Origin: Calothrix sp. PCC 7716 | GTDB lineage: Bacteria; Cyanobacteriota; Cyanobacteriia; Cyanobacteriales; Nostocaceae | Length of the DNA: 64,000 nt | Assembly: GCF_019977735.1 (NCBI RefSeq) | Contig: NZ_AP025018.1 | Coordinates: 4,902,580 to 4,966,579 of the forward strand | Direction: 5' to 3' | Part shown: piece by piece, positions 43,679 to 53,842 of the stretch | How the letters are laid out: the number at the start of each line of letters is the position of its first letter | Position numbering within the stretch: the first letter of the stretch is position 1 | The notes under the pieces: model-generated | What the model was told of the DNA's origin: nothing | Databases searched by the model: none | Seen by the model: only the letters and a program-made list of their open reading frames with translations | Made by a program: the position numbers and the translations under genes

Positions 43679-44938
43679 TTATTTAACTAATTTATTTTTA
43701 TAACTTATAGAATTAAGTGATAGCTTTTTATTCGTTTTGAAATGTTCTATAACACTTGTTGCTGTTGTTATTACTATCAATGTTGAAGGTAATCTCCATC
43801 TTTCTGCGGAGCCAGCATTTTTTACTCCTGCTCCTAAAGCAATCGCAACAAATACTATCGTTATCAGCAATAATTTAAGCATTTCATTTTGTTTAACTTC
43901 TGTTCGTCGTTTTTGCCAAGCATTTAAGCACAGTATAAATAAAAGCCATGCTTGTATTGAACTACCTATAGCAAATGCGCTTCTTATATCCCAAGGCATT
44001 GGAGATAACATGAAATAAAAAGCTTGAAGAGGTAGATACCATAACCAATCTATAGGGCTGCTGGGGTAAACACCTTTAAGATAAGCAGAACCTCCATCTT
44101 CTCCCGAAGTTGCAATACGTACAACGTCTTGCTGTAAATCGAGCAATTCAGTAGTTTGATTATACTGACCAAATTGCTGGTAAAGACTTAGCATACCTAG
44201 AGTTAGCATTATAGTGATCAAAAAAGAAAGAAAATAGAGGATAGTCCGTAGATATGGAGAAATTTTGATGGACTTAACTCTAGTGAAAAGTGATAATGCT
44301 AAAATAGGTATAAAGTAAGCAATATAATGTGTTCTCAATAAACATGAAAATACAAGAGCCATAAAAGTAAAAAATATTATTGCAATATTAGTAATTGATT
44401 TAGTATTAGTAATAATTGTAAGTAAACCACAAATACCAAAAAGAACCATAAATACAGTAGATGAAGTTCTCCCCACCTCAATTGTGTAACGTATCCAAGT
44501 TGGCCAAAACATAATAATAAATGCTTGAAACTGACTAAGCTTTTTGCCAAATACAATTTGATTTAGCCATGTCAATAGCCCAACACAGGTTACACCAAGA
44601 GCGGCATTGATAACTCTTATTACCCATAGTCCAGATTCTCCTAGTGAATTAAATATCCAGCCAGGGTACATAACTGTATAAAATGCTGTATGAGGTTTTA
44701 TAAAACTAGCTAAATCATGAATTCCTGTTTCGCTAAATTCCGTAAAATAAGGTAGAAAATCATTGACATCTAAATCTTGAAATATGCGAGTTTCTTCGTG
44801 AAAATAAATTATAAATAGCCTAGCAATGAATCCAATTACTATTATCAAAAAATATTTTTTGCAAAAAAATCTTGCCCAAATAAATAATAATAGGCTAGTT
44901 ATAACAGGTATTAAAATATATAGTGCATTATTACTCAT
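43679..44938 (-). CDS. Multi-pass membrane protein, candidate polymerase or GT-C enzyme
   Basis: 419 residues with about ten to eleven membrane helices. After the second helix comes a loop with HEETRIFQDLDVNDFLPYF. FWPTWIRYTIEVGRTSS is a further recognisable segment. The topology, with an acidic residue-rich first loop, fits GT-C glycosyltransferases or Wzy-like polymerases. It lies beside the second flippase, so a polymerase role is reasonable but unproven. Compare the similar-sized protein at 34833. Confidence 0.6.
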   Translation of the reverse strand: MSNNALYILIPVITSLLLFIWARFFCKKYFLIIVIGFIARLFIIYFHEETRIFQDLDVNDFLPYFTEFSETGIHDLASFIKPHTAFYTVMYPGWIFNSLGESGLWVIRVINAALGVTCVGLLTWLNQIVFGKKLSQFQAFIIMFWPTWIRYTIEVGRTSSTVFMVLFGICGLLTIITNTKSITNIAIIFFTFMALVFSCLLRTHYIAYFIPILALSLFTRVKSIKISPYLRTILYFLSFLITIMLTLGMLSLYQQFGQYNQTTELLDLQQDVVRIATSGEDGGSAYLKGVYPSSPIDWLWYLPLQAFYFMLSPMPWDIRSAFAIGSSIQAWLLFILCLNAWQKRRTEVKQNEMLKLLLITIVFVAIALGAGVKNAGSAERWRLPSTLIVITTATSVIEHFKTNKKLSLNSISYKNKLVK

Positions 44939-44993
44939 AAACTTTATTACTCATTGTAATCTTTATCAAATCAAAATGTTATAAGCGATTAAT

Positions 44994-46349
44994 CTATGTA
45001 TCAAAAAAAGTATTTTCATTCAGCTTAGGAAGTTTTTTCAATGCATAAATAAAAATTATTGCAAAACCAATAATTTGTAAAATTTCGTCAATAACTAAAA
45101 CATAAGCCGAGCCGTTTAAGCCATGTGATGGAATTAAAGATAAGCTGAATAAAGCTGTTGTACAAGCTTTTATAAAAACTACAATCAAGGTGCTTCTAAA
45201 AACTCGAGCTGCTGTTATAGCATAACCTAGAAAAGTTCCAATATAACTAAAAAATACCCAAAACATGAGTAATAAAAGAACATCAGATTTTTCTGCGTAT
45301 TCAGATTGGTAAACTAAAGTTAGAATTGGCTTACCTGCAAAAATAGCAATTAATATTCCAAATAAACCTAATCCTACACCAATAAAAATAAGTTGAAAAA
45401 TTAATTTTATATACGCTATTTTGTCACCTTTTGTATAGTACTTTGCTAATCGAGTTAGAGCAGACTGACCTAATGCGGAAACTACAATAATCCCAGATGT
45501 CGGTATATATGCTATTGCTGCAAATATACCTAGTTCTCTTTGTCCCAGGTAGTACTCTATACAATAACGCGGCATGTTTGTACTAATAGCAAGTAGCATC
45601 ATAATGCCACCAACAGGTAAAGAAAAATTAATCAAATTTAAAAGTTTCTGCCATTTATTATAAAGTAAAGATATGTTGTATTCTTCTAATGTTTGCTGAT
45701 AAATTTGTGATAATTGTTGTTTAAAATTAACATTAGCGAAAACATTGCTTGTCGGAATATCAAAAACGAATAAGGTAATTATTGTAGTAATTGTCCAGCC
45801 AATCACTGCCCATTTTAGACTATTAGTTAAGTATAACGTTAGAGACAAAGTAATAAATGATAGTAAACTTCTAAATATTATTGATTGAGCAATATTATCC
45901 ATTCTTTCTTTTTGTTGAAATAAACCATAAAAAATATCACTAATTGATTCTATTGCTTTTGCTAATCCGACAAATACAATAATTATTGCTGTTACTCGCT
46001 GATAATCTCCTAAAAAAACAAGACTTACTACTACACAAAGCGCTAAAGTGGTTGTAATGATTCGCAATAGTAAATAATCATAGAAAAAATACTCTTGCTT
46101 AGTATCACTTGCTTGAAGCCCTCTCAGATTTAAGTTAAAAAATAAAATTACTGGTGAAAGTAATGCAAGAGCAAGGGTAAACTGTCCCAACATTTGCGGA
46201 GTACCAAGTTTTGCAAGTACTATTAGTGTTCCCCACTGGCAAGTACCATAAACAAGTTGGCTTAAAAAAGTCCAAGAGAAATTTTGTCTTAAACTAAGTG
46301 CTTTGTCATCTGATCTTATCAATGCGAAACTTAGCAAAATTTTTTTCAT
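44994..46349 (-). CDS. Oligosaccharide flippase, Wzx type (second)
   Basis: 451 residues from ATG 46349; a TTG 15 codons upstream would overlap the methyltransferase gene by 11 bases. About 12-14 membrane helices; the opening SLRQNFSWTFLSQLVYGTCQ and LGTPQMLGQFTLALAL are typical of the MATE-like polysaccharide flippases. It differs from the flippase at 33366. AT-rich and free of GGCGCC. Confidence 0.88.
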   Translation of the reverse strand: MKKILLSFALIRSDDKALSLRQNFSWTFLSQLVYGTCQWGTLIVLAKLGTPQMLGQFTLALALLSPVILFFNLNLRGLQASDTKQEYFFYDYLLLRIITTTLALCVVVSLVFLGDYQRVTAIIIVFVGLAKAIESISDIFYGLFQQKERMDNIAQSIIFRSLLSFITLSLTLYLTNSLKWAVIGWTITTIITLFVFDIPTSNVFANVNFKQQLSQIYQQTLEEYNISLLYNKWQKLLNLINFSLPVGGIMMLLAISTNMPRYCIEYYLGQRELGIFAAIAYIPTSGIIVVSALGQSALTRLAKYYTKGDKIAYIKLIFQLIFIGVGLGLFGILIAIFAGKPILTLVYQSEYAEKSDVLLLLMFWVFFSYIGTFLGYAITAARVFRSTLIVVFIKACTTALFSLSLIPSHGLNGSAYVLVIDEILQIIGFAIIFIYALKKLPKLNENTFFDT

Positions 46350-46383
46350 AAAGTGATTAAGAACCGTTCCTATTTTAATATTT

Positions 46384-47085
46384 CTACTCTGCAAGCACTA
46401 ACAGTGGATAACCGCCTAATAACCTAGCCGCAAAATCAGGATTAAGACCAGAAATAAATTTACGAGGAAAAGCCATAAGATTTCCTTTTAAAGATTGGTT
46501 GGCAGCTTCAACGTAATATGGAGTATAAAAGTAATCAATTATTTTGTAGCCAGTATCTGTCAATGCAGCTAATGCTGTTTCTTTATTAAAAAAATGTATA
46601 TGACCATTTTGTTGCCATGATTTTAATAAAATATTACCTCTGAAAGCAGAAGAAACCGAAATTTCTAGAGGTATATGAAAAACTTTGTATTTAGCTTTAT
46701 TTTTAAAAATTTTTAAAAAATCTAGATAATCTGGTATATGCTCAAAAACATCAAGACACAAAGCTATATCAAAAAAAACTTTTTTATCCTGAAGCAAATC
46801 TGCAAGTAAAAAATTTAATCTGTCTTGTCTTCTACCTTGGCACAATTCAATTGCTTGAGGTGAAATATCATATCCCGTAAAATTAATATTTTTAGGCAAA
46901 TTTAAGTATAATTGTCGAAGAATTTCACCTGCCCCACAACCTATTTCGCAGACTGAATTAATTTCAATTTTATTATCATTTATAATTTTTATTACTTGCT
47001 TTGCTTTCCAAGGAGAATCTTCCAGATGCCAGGTAGGATGGCTTACTAAATATTTGCCTTGAGTGTACAAATCTGTTTTATTCAT
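46384..47085 (-). CDS. SAM-dependent methyltransferase of the leftward block
   Basis: 233 residues. SAM motif SVCEIGCGAGEILRQLY (about 44-60), YDISPQAIELC, ALCLDVFEHIPDYLDFL and HIHFFNKETALAAL match the ubiE/cyclopropane-like family 11/25. First gene of the leftward exopolysaccharide operon, just upstream of the second flippase. Substrate unknown. Confidence 0.85.
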   Translation of the reverse strand: MNKTDLYTQGKYLVSHPTWHLEDSPWKAKQVIKIINDNKIEINSVCEIGCGAGEILRQLYLNLPKNINFTGYDISPQAIELCQGRRQDRLNFLLADLLQDKKVFFDIALCLDVFEHIPDYLDFLKIFKNKAKYKVFHIPLEISVSSAFRGNILLKSWQQNGHIHFFNKETALAALTDTGYKIIDYFYTPYYVEAANQSLKGNLMAFPRKFISGLNPDFAARLLGGYPLLVLAE

Positions 47086-47512
47086 TGTCTTAAAAACCTA
47101 TGAAGTTGATATTTTAATAGTACTAATTACTATTTTTATAATTGCTTTAACTTACTATAAGTCTGTTGCAATAGCACTACAATATTGCAATGTTTATTCA
47201 GCAAAGCCCTTAAGCTTATATTTTGACTAGAATCTTTTCACGAAAGTACTAATACGTCGATAGACTCTTAACAAGTATTGAGAGCTATCTTTAAGAGTAT
47301 TGAACTTTATACTTGTGAAGGCTTATTCAGTATTTAAACTTACGTTGAATTGCTGTTAAAGCCGATTTGCATAAGAACAGCTTACACTAGAGATATTAAA
47401 AAGAACTCGTGGTATTTACTGATATTTTTACAGGTAAAAGATTTTTGTGTATTTACCATATGCGTCAAAACAGCCTATAAACACAGCCTGCGTTACTGCT
47501 ATGACCTGTTCG
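47086..47512. other. 427-base gap with an inverted repeat
   Basis: Upstream of the leftward methyltransferase operon and downstream of galE. TTGCAATA (47166-47173) pairs with TATTGCAA (47183-47190), about 80 bases upstream of the methyltransferase start, and may be an operator. A 72-codon frame from 47350 overlaps galE on the other strand and is not convincing. Confidence 0.4.
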
Positions 47513-48625
47513 TTAAAATAAATTGTGGAAAACAGCACGTTGTACATGTCCCTGTTGCCGTAACTTGATATCCAAGCTCTTAGGAAGCGTAATGCTTTGA
47601 CGCAAGCGCCGAGCAATTGCACTAACTAACGGATGCTTGACAATATTAATATCGCGCTGAATTTCCCAGAATAAAGCGTTACGTACTATCGTATCCAAGT
47701 CATTATACTCCGGCGCCCACCCAAGCACCTCCCTAATCTTCTTCCCACTAGCAGTAACACAGGCAGGGTCTCCCAGGCGCCTTTCGCTTTCAAGTACAGC
47801 AAAATCAACTCCAGAAATAGCCTTCACACATTCAATTACTTCACGAACACTGTAACCCTGACCATATCCACAATTCAATACCTGACTTGCATTACCTGCC
47901 TCAAGATACCGCAGCGCAGAAATATGTGCTGAAGCAAGGTCTTCAACATGAATATAATCACGGATACCAGTGCCATCAGGGGTAGGAAAATCTGTACCAA
48001 AAATCCTCACACCTGGTTTACGTCCGATTGCAGCATCACAAGCAGCACGAATTAAGTGCGTAGCATTCGGGTTCATTTGCCCAATTCTACCCAAAGGGTC
48101 GGCGCCTGCCACATTAAAATACCGCAAAATAACATAGCGTAAATTAGAAGCTCTACTCTGGTCTTGAATTAACCACTCACTCATCAGCTTCGAGCGTCCG
48201 TAAGGGTTAATAGGAACAGTAGGGGTTTCTTCGGTAACAGGATTTTGCTGCGGTTCACCATATACCGCAGCAGTGCTAGAAAAAATTAATTGATTCACCC
48301 TGAACGTTTCGCATACTCGGAGTAGGTTCAGCGTGTTGCGGGTATTATTTGCGTAGTAGTCGAGTGGGTGTACTACAGATTCTGGAGCAATTAGACTTGC
48401 TGCAAAATGTAAAACGGCACTAAACTTATTGCGCGCAAATGTTTGATATAAACGCTCAATATCAGCTAAATCGCCAGTAATCAGTTCACCATATAATACA
48501 GCAGATGCATTTCCTGTTGAGCAGTTATCATAAACTACTACATCATAACCAGCTTCACCAAGTTGACGAACAACATGCGAGCCAATATAACCTGCTCCAC
48601 CTGTAACCAATACTCTTTTTTGCAT
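47513..48625 (-). CDS. galE: UDP-glucose 4-epimerase
   Basis: 370 residues, about 35 longer than usual because of a basic C-terminal tail. NAD-binding TGGAGYIGSHV (7-17), SSTAAVYGEP with the catalytic Ser/Thr region, and PYGRSK with the Tyr-x3-Lys pair. It interconverts UDP-glucose and UDP-galactose and so supplies galactose for the polymers. The start ATG follows directly on the stop of the sugar transferase gene (TAA then ATG), indicating coupling. GGCGCC sites are again present here, after a gap of nearly 7 kb. Confidence 0.95.
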   Translation of the reverse strand: MQKRVLVTGGAGYIGSHVVRQLGEAGYDVVVYDNCSTGNASAVLYGELITGDLADIERLYQTFARNKFSAVLHFAASLIAPESVVHPLDYYANNTRNTLNLLRVCETFRVNQLIFSSTAAVYGEPQQNPVTEETPTVPINPYGRSKLMSEWLIQDQSRASNLRYVILRYFNVAGADPLGRIGQMNPNATHLIRAACDAAIGRKPGVRIFGTDFPTPDGTGIRDYIHVEDLASAHISALRYLEAGNASQVLNCGYGQGYSVREVIECVKAISGVDFAVLESERRLGDPACVTASGKKIREVLGWAPEYNDLDTIVRNALFWEIQRDINIVKHPLVSAIARRLRQSITLPKSLDIKLRQQGHVQRAVFHNLF

Positions 48626-49981
48626 TTATCTGCCCTTTCCTAATAACACAACACGAATGGTTTTGAGTGCAATCACCAAATCTAAAGCAAACGAGTAATG
48701 TTTAATGTAATAAAGGTCGTATGACAGCTTTTGACGCGCGTCATCTACCGATGCACCATAAGGATACATAACTTGTGCCCAACCTGTAATTCCCGGTTTG
48801 ATGCTATAGCGCATTTTGTAGTAAGGAATAACTTCAGCTAGTTTGACATCGAACTCCGGTCGTTCTGGACGTGGACCAATCAAACTCATTTCACCATTCA
48901 ATACATTCCAAAGCTGCGGTAACTCATCAATTCGCGTTAGTCGTAACCAGCGTCCAACAGGTGTTACACGTGGGTCATGTTCCATAGCCCATTGGGCGCC
49001 TAATTGTTCCGCATCTTGGTACATCGAGCGGAATTTATAAACGCGCAAAGTTTCACCATTATATCCACTACGTACTTGTGAATAAAGTAATGGGCCTGGA
49101 CTGTTTAATTTCACAGCAATAGCAGCCAATACCATTAATGGAGACAGAACAGCTAAAAGCACGCTCGCTGCAACAATATCAACTACTCGCTTACAGTTTT
49201 GATGAAATTGACTTGAATTCAGCTTAAATCCTTTAGTGAAAACAAACCAATTATCATTAACTAAATTTGGTGGTATTTTATACCATATCTGTTCATAAGC
49301 TTCAGGTAATTGATAAATAGGCACTCCTTGCAGGCGATAATTTACAAGCGTTTGTAATTCCTCTCCTGCTAAAGGCGCCTGTGTGGCAACAACAACACCA
49401 GATAACGGGCGTGCATTGGATTCTAATAATGGATACTGCTCTGCCAAATCTTTTTTAAATTGATTGGCGCCTTGACTTGCACCCACAATCAACCAGCGAT
49501 TGCTGTTGAGTAAAGTATTCATAGCAACCTTTCCGAACGGCGCCCGCATATAAATAACAGCTATAAGCCTTGTTAAGACTGCCCATAGCAGAAATATACC
49601 GAAGCTTGCAAGTAAAATACCTTGATTTAGCTGCCAGTTTGCTTCCCAAATATTCGATAAGTAGATGAGTACAGTGCTAATAGCACTAACTATAATAAGA
49701 CTAATAATGGTTCTCAATCGCGTCCAGACAATCGCGACTTGTAAGTGAGAACGGTACGCATCAAATATATATAGCCCAATTAACCCTGATAATATTATTC
49801 CAGAAGCAAATGTATTAAACTGCTCGATGTGTTTGTTAAACTGCATCGACAAGACAGATATTATACTGAAGAACATACCAGCTAAATCCGATATAAGTAG
49901 AAATACCGCTATAGTACGCGGTATTGCGATTTGCGTTGGTAATGTTAAGTTTTTTGGGAAATAAGAGGTATTCGCTGACAT
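48626..49981 (-). CDS. Initiating undecaprenyl-phosphate sugar-phosphate transferase
   Basis: 451 residues. Four N-terminal membrane helices, a central soluble Rossmann-like segment, a fifth helix near 265-290, then the catalytic bacterial sugar transferase domain: [51 protein letters not shown] and [10 protein letters not shown]. It transfers a sugar phosphate, probably glucose or galactose, from UDP-sugar to undecaprenyl phosphate, the first step of repeat-unit assembly. Paired with galE and divergent from the BY-kinase. Confidence 0.93.
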   Translation of the reverse strand: MSANTSYFPKNLTLPTQIAIPRTIAVFLLISDLAGMFFSIISVLSMQFNKHIEQFNTFASGIILSGLIGLYIFDAYRSHLQVAIVWTRLRTIISLIIVSAISTVLIYLSNIWEANWQLNQGILLASFGIFLLWAVLTRLIAVIYMRAPFGKVAMNTLLNSNRWLIVGASQGANQFKKDLAEQYPLLESNARPLSGVVVATQAPLAGEELQTLVNYRLQGVPIYQLPEAYEQIWYKIPPNLVNDNWFVFTKGFKLNSSQFHQNCKRVVDIVAASVLLAVLSPLMVLAAIAVKLNSPGPLLYSQVRSGYNGETLRVYKFRSMYQDAEQLGAQWAMEHDPRVTPVGRWLRLTRIDELPQLWNVLNGEMSLIGPRPERPEFDVKLAEVIPYYKMRYSIKPGITGWAQVMYPYGASVDDARQKLSYDLYYIKHYSFALDLVIALKTIRVVLLGKGR

Positions 49982-50179
49982 CGCACTGATATCTAATCGT
50001 CTTTATATTTATACTTCCCATTTTTTCTGCGAAAATCACATACAAAGCATACATTTTTTCAAAAAGCGGGATTTCCTTTTTTCTTTTTTCAGAGACATTA
50101 CATACGTCAGTGTTAAATATACAGATAAGCTTCACTTCAGAAAATATACTGATGTCAAATGTGTAAATACTGAAATATA

Positions 50180-50208
50180 TTGACCTCAAATAAAAACTTT
50201 ATTATTAT
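50180..50208 (+). promoter_or_regulatory. Sigma-70-type promoter of the BY-kinase gene
   Basis: TTGACC (50180-50185) and TATTAT (50203-50208) with 17 bases between them. The expected start is near 50215, only about six bases before the ATG, and no ribosome site is visible. If real, the mRNA would be almost leaderless. Confidence 0.5.
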
Positions 50209-50220
50209 CACTATCTTCTT

Positions 50221-52386
50221 ATGCCAGCACTAAATACTGAAAACGACTCTATTAATTTTCGACAAGCTTGGCGAATACTCAAACGACGTTGGCTAGCAGT
50301 AACTATTGTTGTTAGTTCTGCTGTCGGAGTAACAGGGGCAATCACGTTTTCGCAAACACCTATTTATGAAGCTGAAGGAAAGTTACTATTTAATAAAGCG
50401 AATCTTTATTCATCACTAACAGGAATCGCTGGAGAAAAAGAACTAGAAATGCTTGGAAGGGGTGGAAATGTGGGCAATCCCTTAGAAACACAAGCTGAAA
50501 TTATTCGCTCTCAACCTGTAATCCAAAAAACAATCGATACATTAGAGCTTAAAAATAAAAAAGGGCAACCGCTTGCGTTTGACGAATTTTCTAAAAATTT
50601 AAAAGTATCAGGAGTTAAAGGTACAGATATATTACAAATTAGCTACCGTAGTCCTGACAAAAAAATGGCTGCTGCTATAGTTGATTCACTTATTAAAAAT
50701 TATCTCGAAAACGATATTCGCGCAAATCGAGCCGAAGTTGTTTCCGCTCGCGAATTTATTAGTAAGGAGTTGCCAGAAATCGAAGCAAAAGTTCGTCAAG
50801 CAGAAGTATCACTACGCCAATTCAAAGAGCAAAATCGCGTCGTTGAACTTCAAGAAGAAGCAAAAACATCGATTGCCAACCAAAGCGATTTAGCAGACCA
50901 AATCATTAAAACCGAAGCGACGCTAGTTGATACCAGTTCAAAAATTATATCACTCCAAAATCAACTTGGGTTAAATTCACAAAAAGCCATAGCCCTCAAT
51001 GCCCTTAGTCAATCGAAGGCAGTTCAGCAGTTGCTTGACGAGTTTCGCTCCTCTCAAAATAAATTAGCAGTAGAACGAATACGCTTCAGCGACGCGCATC
51101 CAACAATTATTGATTTAGCTGACAAAGTACAGGTGCTGCGACAGCAGTTACAACAGCGAATTATACAAACTTTAGGAGGCGCCCCACAAGGCTTAAACGA
51201 ACGCGACTTAAATCTTGACTCCCTTAAGCAAAACTTAATTGCCGAACTAGTTAAGTTAGAAGTCGAACGAACAGGTTTATCCAACCGCATTTCTACTTTA
51301 AGCAACGCGCTAACTCTATATAAGCAACGCGCGAGTTCACTACCACGTCTTGAGCAAAACCAAAGCCAACTCGAACGTGACTTACAAGTCGCACGCCAAA
51401 CTTACGAGCAACTCTTGAGACGCTTTCAAGAAGTACAAGTTATCGAAAATAAAACTGTTGGTAATGCGCGCGTTGTCTCTCAAGCATTAGTCACAGACGA
51501 CCCCGTTTCTCCTAAAATTGCACTCAACTTAGCATTAGGCGGATTTTTAGGTATTATACTAGCCGTCGGCGCCGCGCTAACGTTAGAAGCATTAGATGGA
51601 ACAGTCAAAACAATTGAAGAAGCACAAGAACTACTCGGTTATGCACTGCTTGGTACTATTCCACGTCTTTCTGTAAGTCGGCATTACCGAAATCGTGATA
51701 TCTCAACTTTGCCAATTCGTGATAACCCTTGGTCTCCAGCAAGCGCAGCGTTTGAAAAACTGCAATCAACACTCGAATATACCCTTCCCGACCAAGTACT
51801 CAAAACTATTGTTATTACCAGTGCTATACCCAACGAAGGCAAATCTTTTGTAAGTGCCAACTTAGCACTAGCAATGGCTCAACTTGGGCGCCGAGTATTA
51901 ATTATCGATGCTGATATGCGGTGTTCCAGTCAGCACCAAGTCTGGAAAGTTGAAAACTCACAAGGGTTAAACGAAATATTAGAAAACAAAATTGACTTGC
52001 AAACAGCATCACGCAAAGTCGCAAATAACGTTTATCTTTTAACTGCTGGCGCCACTCCCTCAAACCCCTTTGCTACACTTGCCTCTCCGCGAATGAACGC
52101 GCTAATTGCAACTGCACAGCAAGAATATGACTTTGTAATTATTGATACCCCTCCTGTGATATATGCTGCTGATGCTTTAGTATTGGGTAAATTAGTTGAT
52201 GGCACCTTAGTTGTAGTACGCCCAGGCGCCGCGAATTCAGCTATTTCCCAAGAAATGAAATCATTGCTCACACAATCAACTCAACGAGTGTTGGGAATGG
52301 TTATCAATGATGTAATGGATGAGACAGACTCTTATTATGGGTATGGAGTGCAAAAAGGATATTATAGATTGCCAGTAGCCAAGTAG
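50221..52386 (+). CDS. Polysaccharide co-polymerase / BY-type tyrosine autokinase (Wzc type)
   Basis: 721 residues. A Wzz domain lies between two membrane helices (about 25-45 and 435-455) with a coiled-coil periplasmic part (about 180-420). The cytoplasmic kinase holds Walker A SAIPNEGKSFVSANLA near 530-545, Walker A' RVLIIDADMR and Walker B FVIIDTPPV. The C-terminus is a tyrosine cluster (DSYYGYGVQKGYYR) for autophosphorylation. It controls chain length and export of the polymers made by the neighbouring genes. A repeat element abuts its stop codon. Confidence 0.95.
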   Translation: MPALNTENDSINFRQAWRILKRRWLAVTIVVSSAVGVTGAITFSQTPIYEAEGKLLFNKANLYSSLTGIAGEKELEMLGRGGNVGNPLETQAEIIRSQPVIQKTIDTLELKNKKGQPLAFDEFSKNLKVSGVKGTDILQISYRSPDKKMAAAIVDSLIKNYLENDIRANRAEVVSAREFISKELPEIEAKVRQAEVSLRQFKEQNRVVELQEEAKTSIANQSDLADQIIKTEATLVDTSSKIISLQNQLGLNSQKAIALNALSQSKAVQQLLDEFRSSQNKLAVERIRFSDAHPTIIDLADKVQVLRQQLQQRIIQTLGGAPQGLNERDLNLDSLKQNLIAELVKLEVERTGLSNRISTLSNALTLYKQRASSLPRLEQNQSQLERDLQVARQTYEQLLRRFQEVQVIENKTVGNARVVSQALVTDDPVSPKIALNLALGGFLGIILAVGAALTLEALDGTVKTIEEAQELLGYALLGTIPRLSVSRHYRNRDISTLPIRDNPWSPASAAFEKLQSTLEYTLPDQVLKTIVITSAIPNEGKSFVSANLALAMAQLGRRVLIIDADMRCSSQHQVWKVENSQGLNEILENKIDLQTASRKVANNVYLLTAGATPSNPFATLASPRMNALIATAQQEYDFVIIDTPPVIYAADALVLGKLVDGTLVVVRPGAANSAISQEMKSLLTQSTQRVLGMVINDVMDETDSYYGYGVQKGYYRLPVAK

Positions 52387-52443
52387 GTTGGGGAGCCACT
52401 CACGTGCCGAGGCTTCCTCGGTTGAGTGAAGTGGCGTTGGAGG
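52383..52443 (+). repeat. Repeated palindromic element overlapping the BY-kinase stop
   Basis: Starts GTAGGTTGGGGAGCCACTCA and contains nested arms CACTCA/TGAGTG and CCGAGG/CCTCGG around CTT. A second copy at 60337-60400 is nearly the same. The hairpin lies just past the stop and may terminate transcription. Confidence 0.65.
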
Positions 52444-53329
52444 AACGGAACCCAACAAATGTTATTGTAAGGACAGGTAAGGGCTTGTCTTTAAGTGCTA
52501 GTGTTGGGGTGCCCATCCCACAAGATTTATATTCAATTTCAAATTAAGATTTTTTGAATTGAATTTCAAGTTAAAGGTCTATATGCTCAAATAAACAATT
52601 TGTCGATTTATTTTTTAGCTTAACTAAAAAGACATTTAACCTTGTGGGGTTCTCTGAATTATGATTTTGTCTATCTATCTAAACAATATTTTTTGTTTAT
52701 GCAAAGATTTTTTCAACTTGAACGAAATATAGCTAGGAAGGCTTTTTAGTACATATAAATATGCTCTTGTACTTAGGAGCGACCATAGTTCCTAACTTGC
52801 ACATTCTAAAATCCTATATATAGCAAAGGTTTCAGAAAATGTGCTAGTTAGGAGGTAGGAAGTAAAGGTGACGGCGCCCTTAGCATAATCAAAGATTTAG
52901 CTTATAGCATAAATCGGGCTTTAATTGTAATAAATGTTTCAATATAATAAGAAATAATACTCGGTATATGACTATTTCAGAGTTTGAGCAAAAAATCAAG
53001 TGTAAAAATATACTAAAATTTTAGACACAAACTAATATTAAGTAAATGTCTCAACGTCATAACTTTTTTATTTTTTGAGATTGACAAATGAGAGTTAGAC
53101 AACTATATTTCTATGTAGGTGAGAAAATTCTCATCTATATTTTAATGTTCCTCTTAAGTTTTATCGTGCTAGAGATAGTTGAATCAGCTTTTTATCTTCG
53201 TGAAGGATAAAAAATGTCAGATTGCAAATGAAATTTGCATCTAATTTATACTTAATGTTTTAGCAAAGCTTGCAATACATCAACTATGAAACATAATCAT
53301 TTATGCTACAGGCGGTCATAACTGCTTGA

Positions 53330-53530
53330 GATTCTTGCTGCCGTTGTAAATGGCAGTCAATAGATGGAAACTATCAAAATCTGCTTAAAAGGATGGGCAA
53401 CTACAGGGTGTACTTGGTAAAAACCTAGCACGCACCTGATAGATTGCCGCATCATAGACCGGAGGTTAGCTGCGTTGTCGGAATTCGCTATTGCTACTCT
53501 TCGTGCCCACCTTAATTTTAACCTCCTGCT
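53330..53530 (+). ncRNA. Possible structured RNA of unknown type
   Basis: In an AT-rich gap this part is less AT-rich and full of pairings: CTGCCGTTGTAAATGGCAG; CAGGGTG with CACCTG around GGTAAAAACC; and GGAGGTTA (about 53459) with TAACCTCC (about 53520), followed by TGCTTTT. It ends over 300 bases before the next gene, so a leader role is uncertain. I could not match it to a known riboswitch or RNA. Confidence 0.25.
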
Positions 53531-53600
53531 TTTCTATTTGTAAAAGTAAGAGATAAATTTGTGAATTTTCTAACAGCCATCTCTCATGCGAATGCCTAAA

Positions 53601-53630
53601 TGTAGAGACGCGACATGTCGCGTCTCTACA
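53601..53630. repeat. Perfect 30-base palindrome
   Basis: TGTAGAGACGCGACA followed by its exact reverse complement. Similar GTAGAGACGCG hairpins are dispersed in many cyanobacterial genomes. Confidence 0.7.
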
Positions 53631-53842
53631 ATGCGCGGATTTACTTCGTTTACGTTAACGTGAATACGAATGATTTAGGACTGCTATATGAGGATACCTA
53701 TAAATAAATGAAATTGTAGATTGTACGGTGCGTTAGCTAAAAACTTTAAAAACCAACACGATTCGCTAACGCGCTCTACGACTTCAATGTTCTAAGCCAA
53801 AACTTTCCAACTTAATTCAGTTAATCTATAGGTATCGATTCA

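Larger units (their letters stand above)
52444..53842. other. 1.4-kb non-coding stretch
   Basis: No gene was recognised. It holds AT-rich DNA, a hairpin near 53190-53215 (TTTTTATC/GATAAAAA), a G/C-richer structured part (53330-53530), a 30-base palindrome (53601-53630) and one GGCGCC at 52873. The promoter of the pentapeptide/RTX gene should be at its right end. Confidence 0.5.

Noticed and set aside
47350-47568. 72-codon frame before galE
   Set aside because: Overlaps the end of galE on the other strand, with no start signal or domain.
53400-53500. Possible c-di-GMP (GEMM) riboswitch
   Set aside because: ACCGGAGGTTAGC is only loosely similar; the tetraloop, receptor and GCAAA core are not present, and the next gene is too far away.
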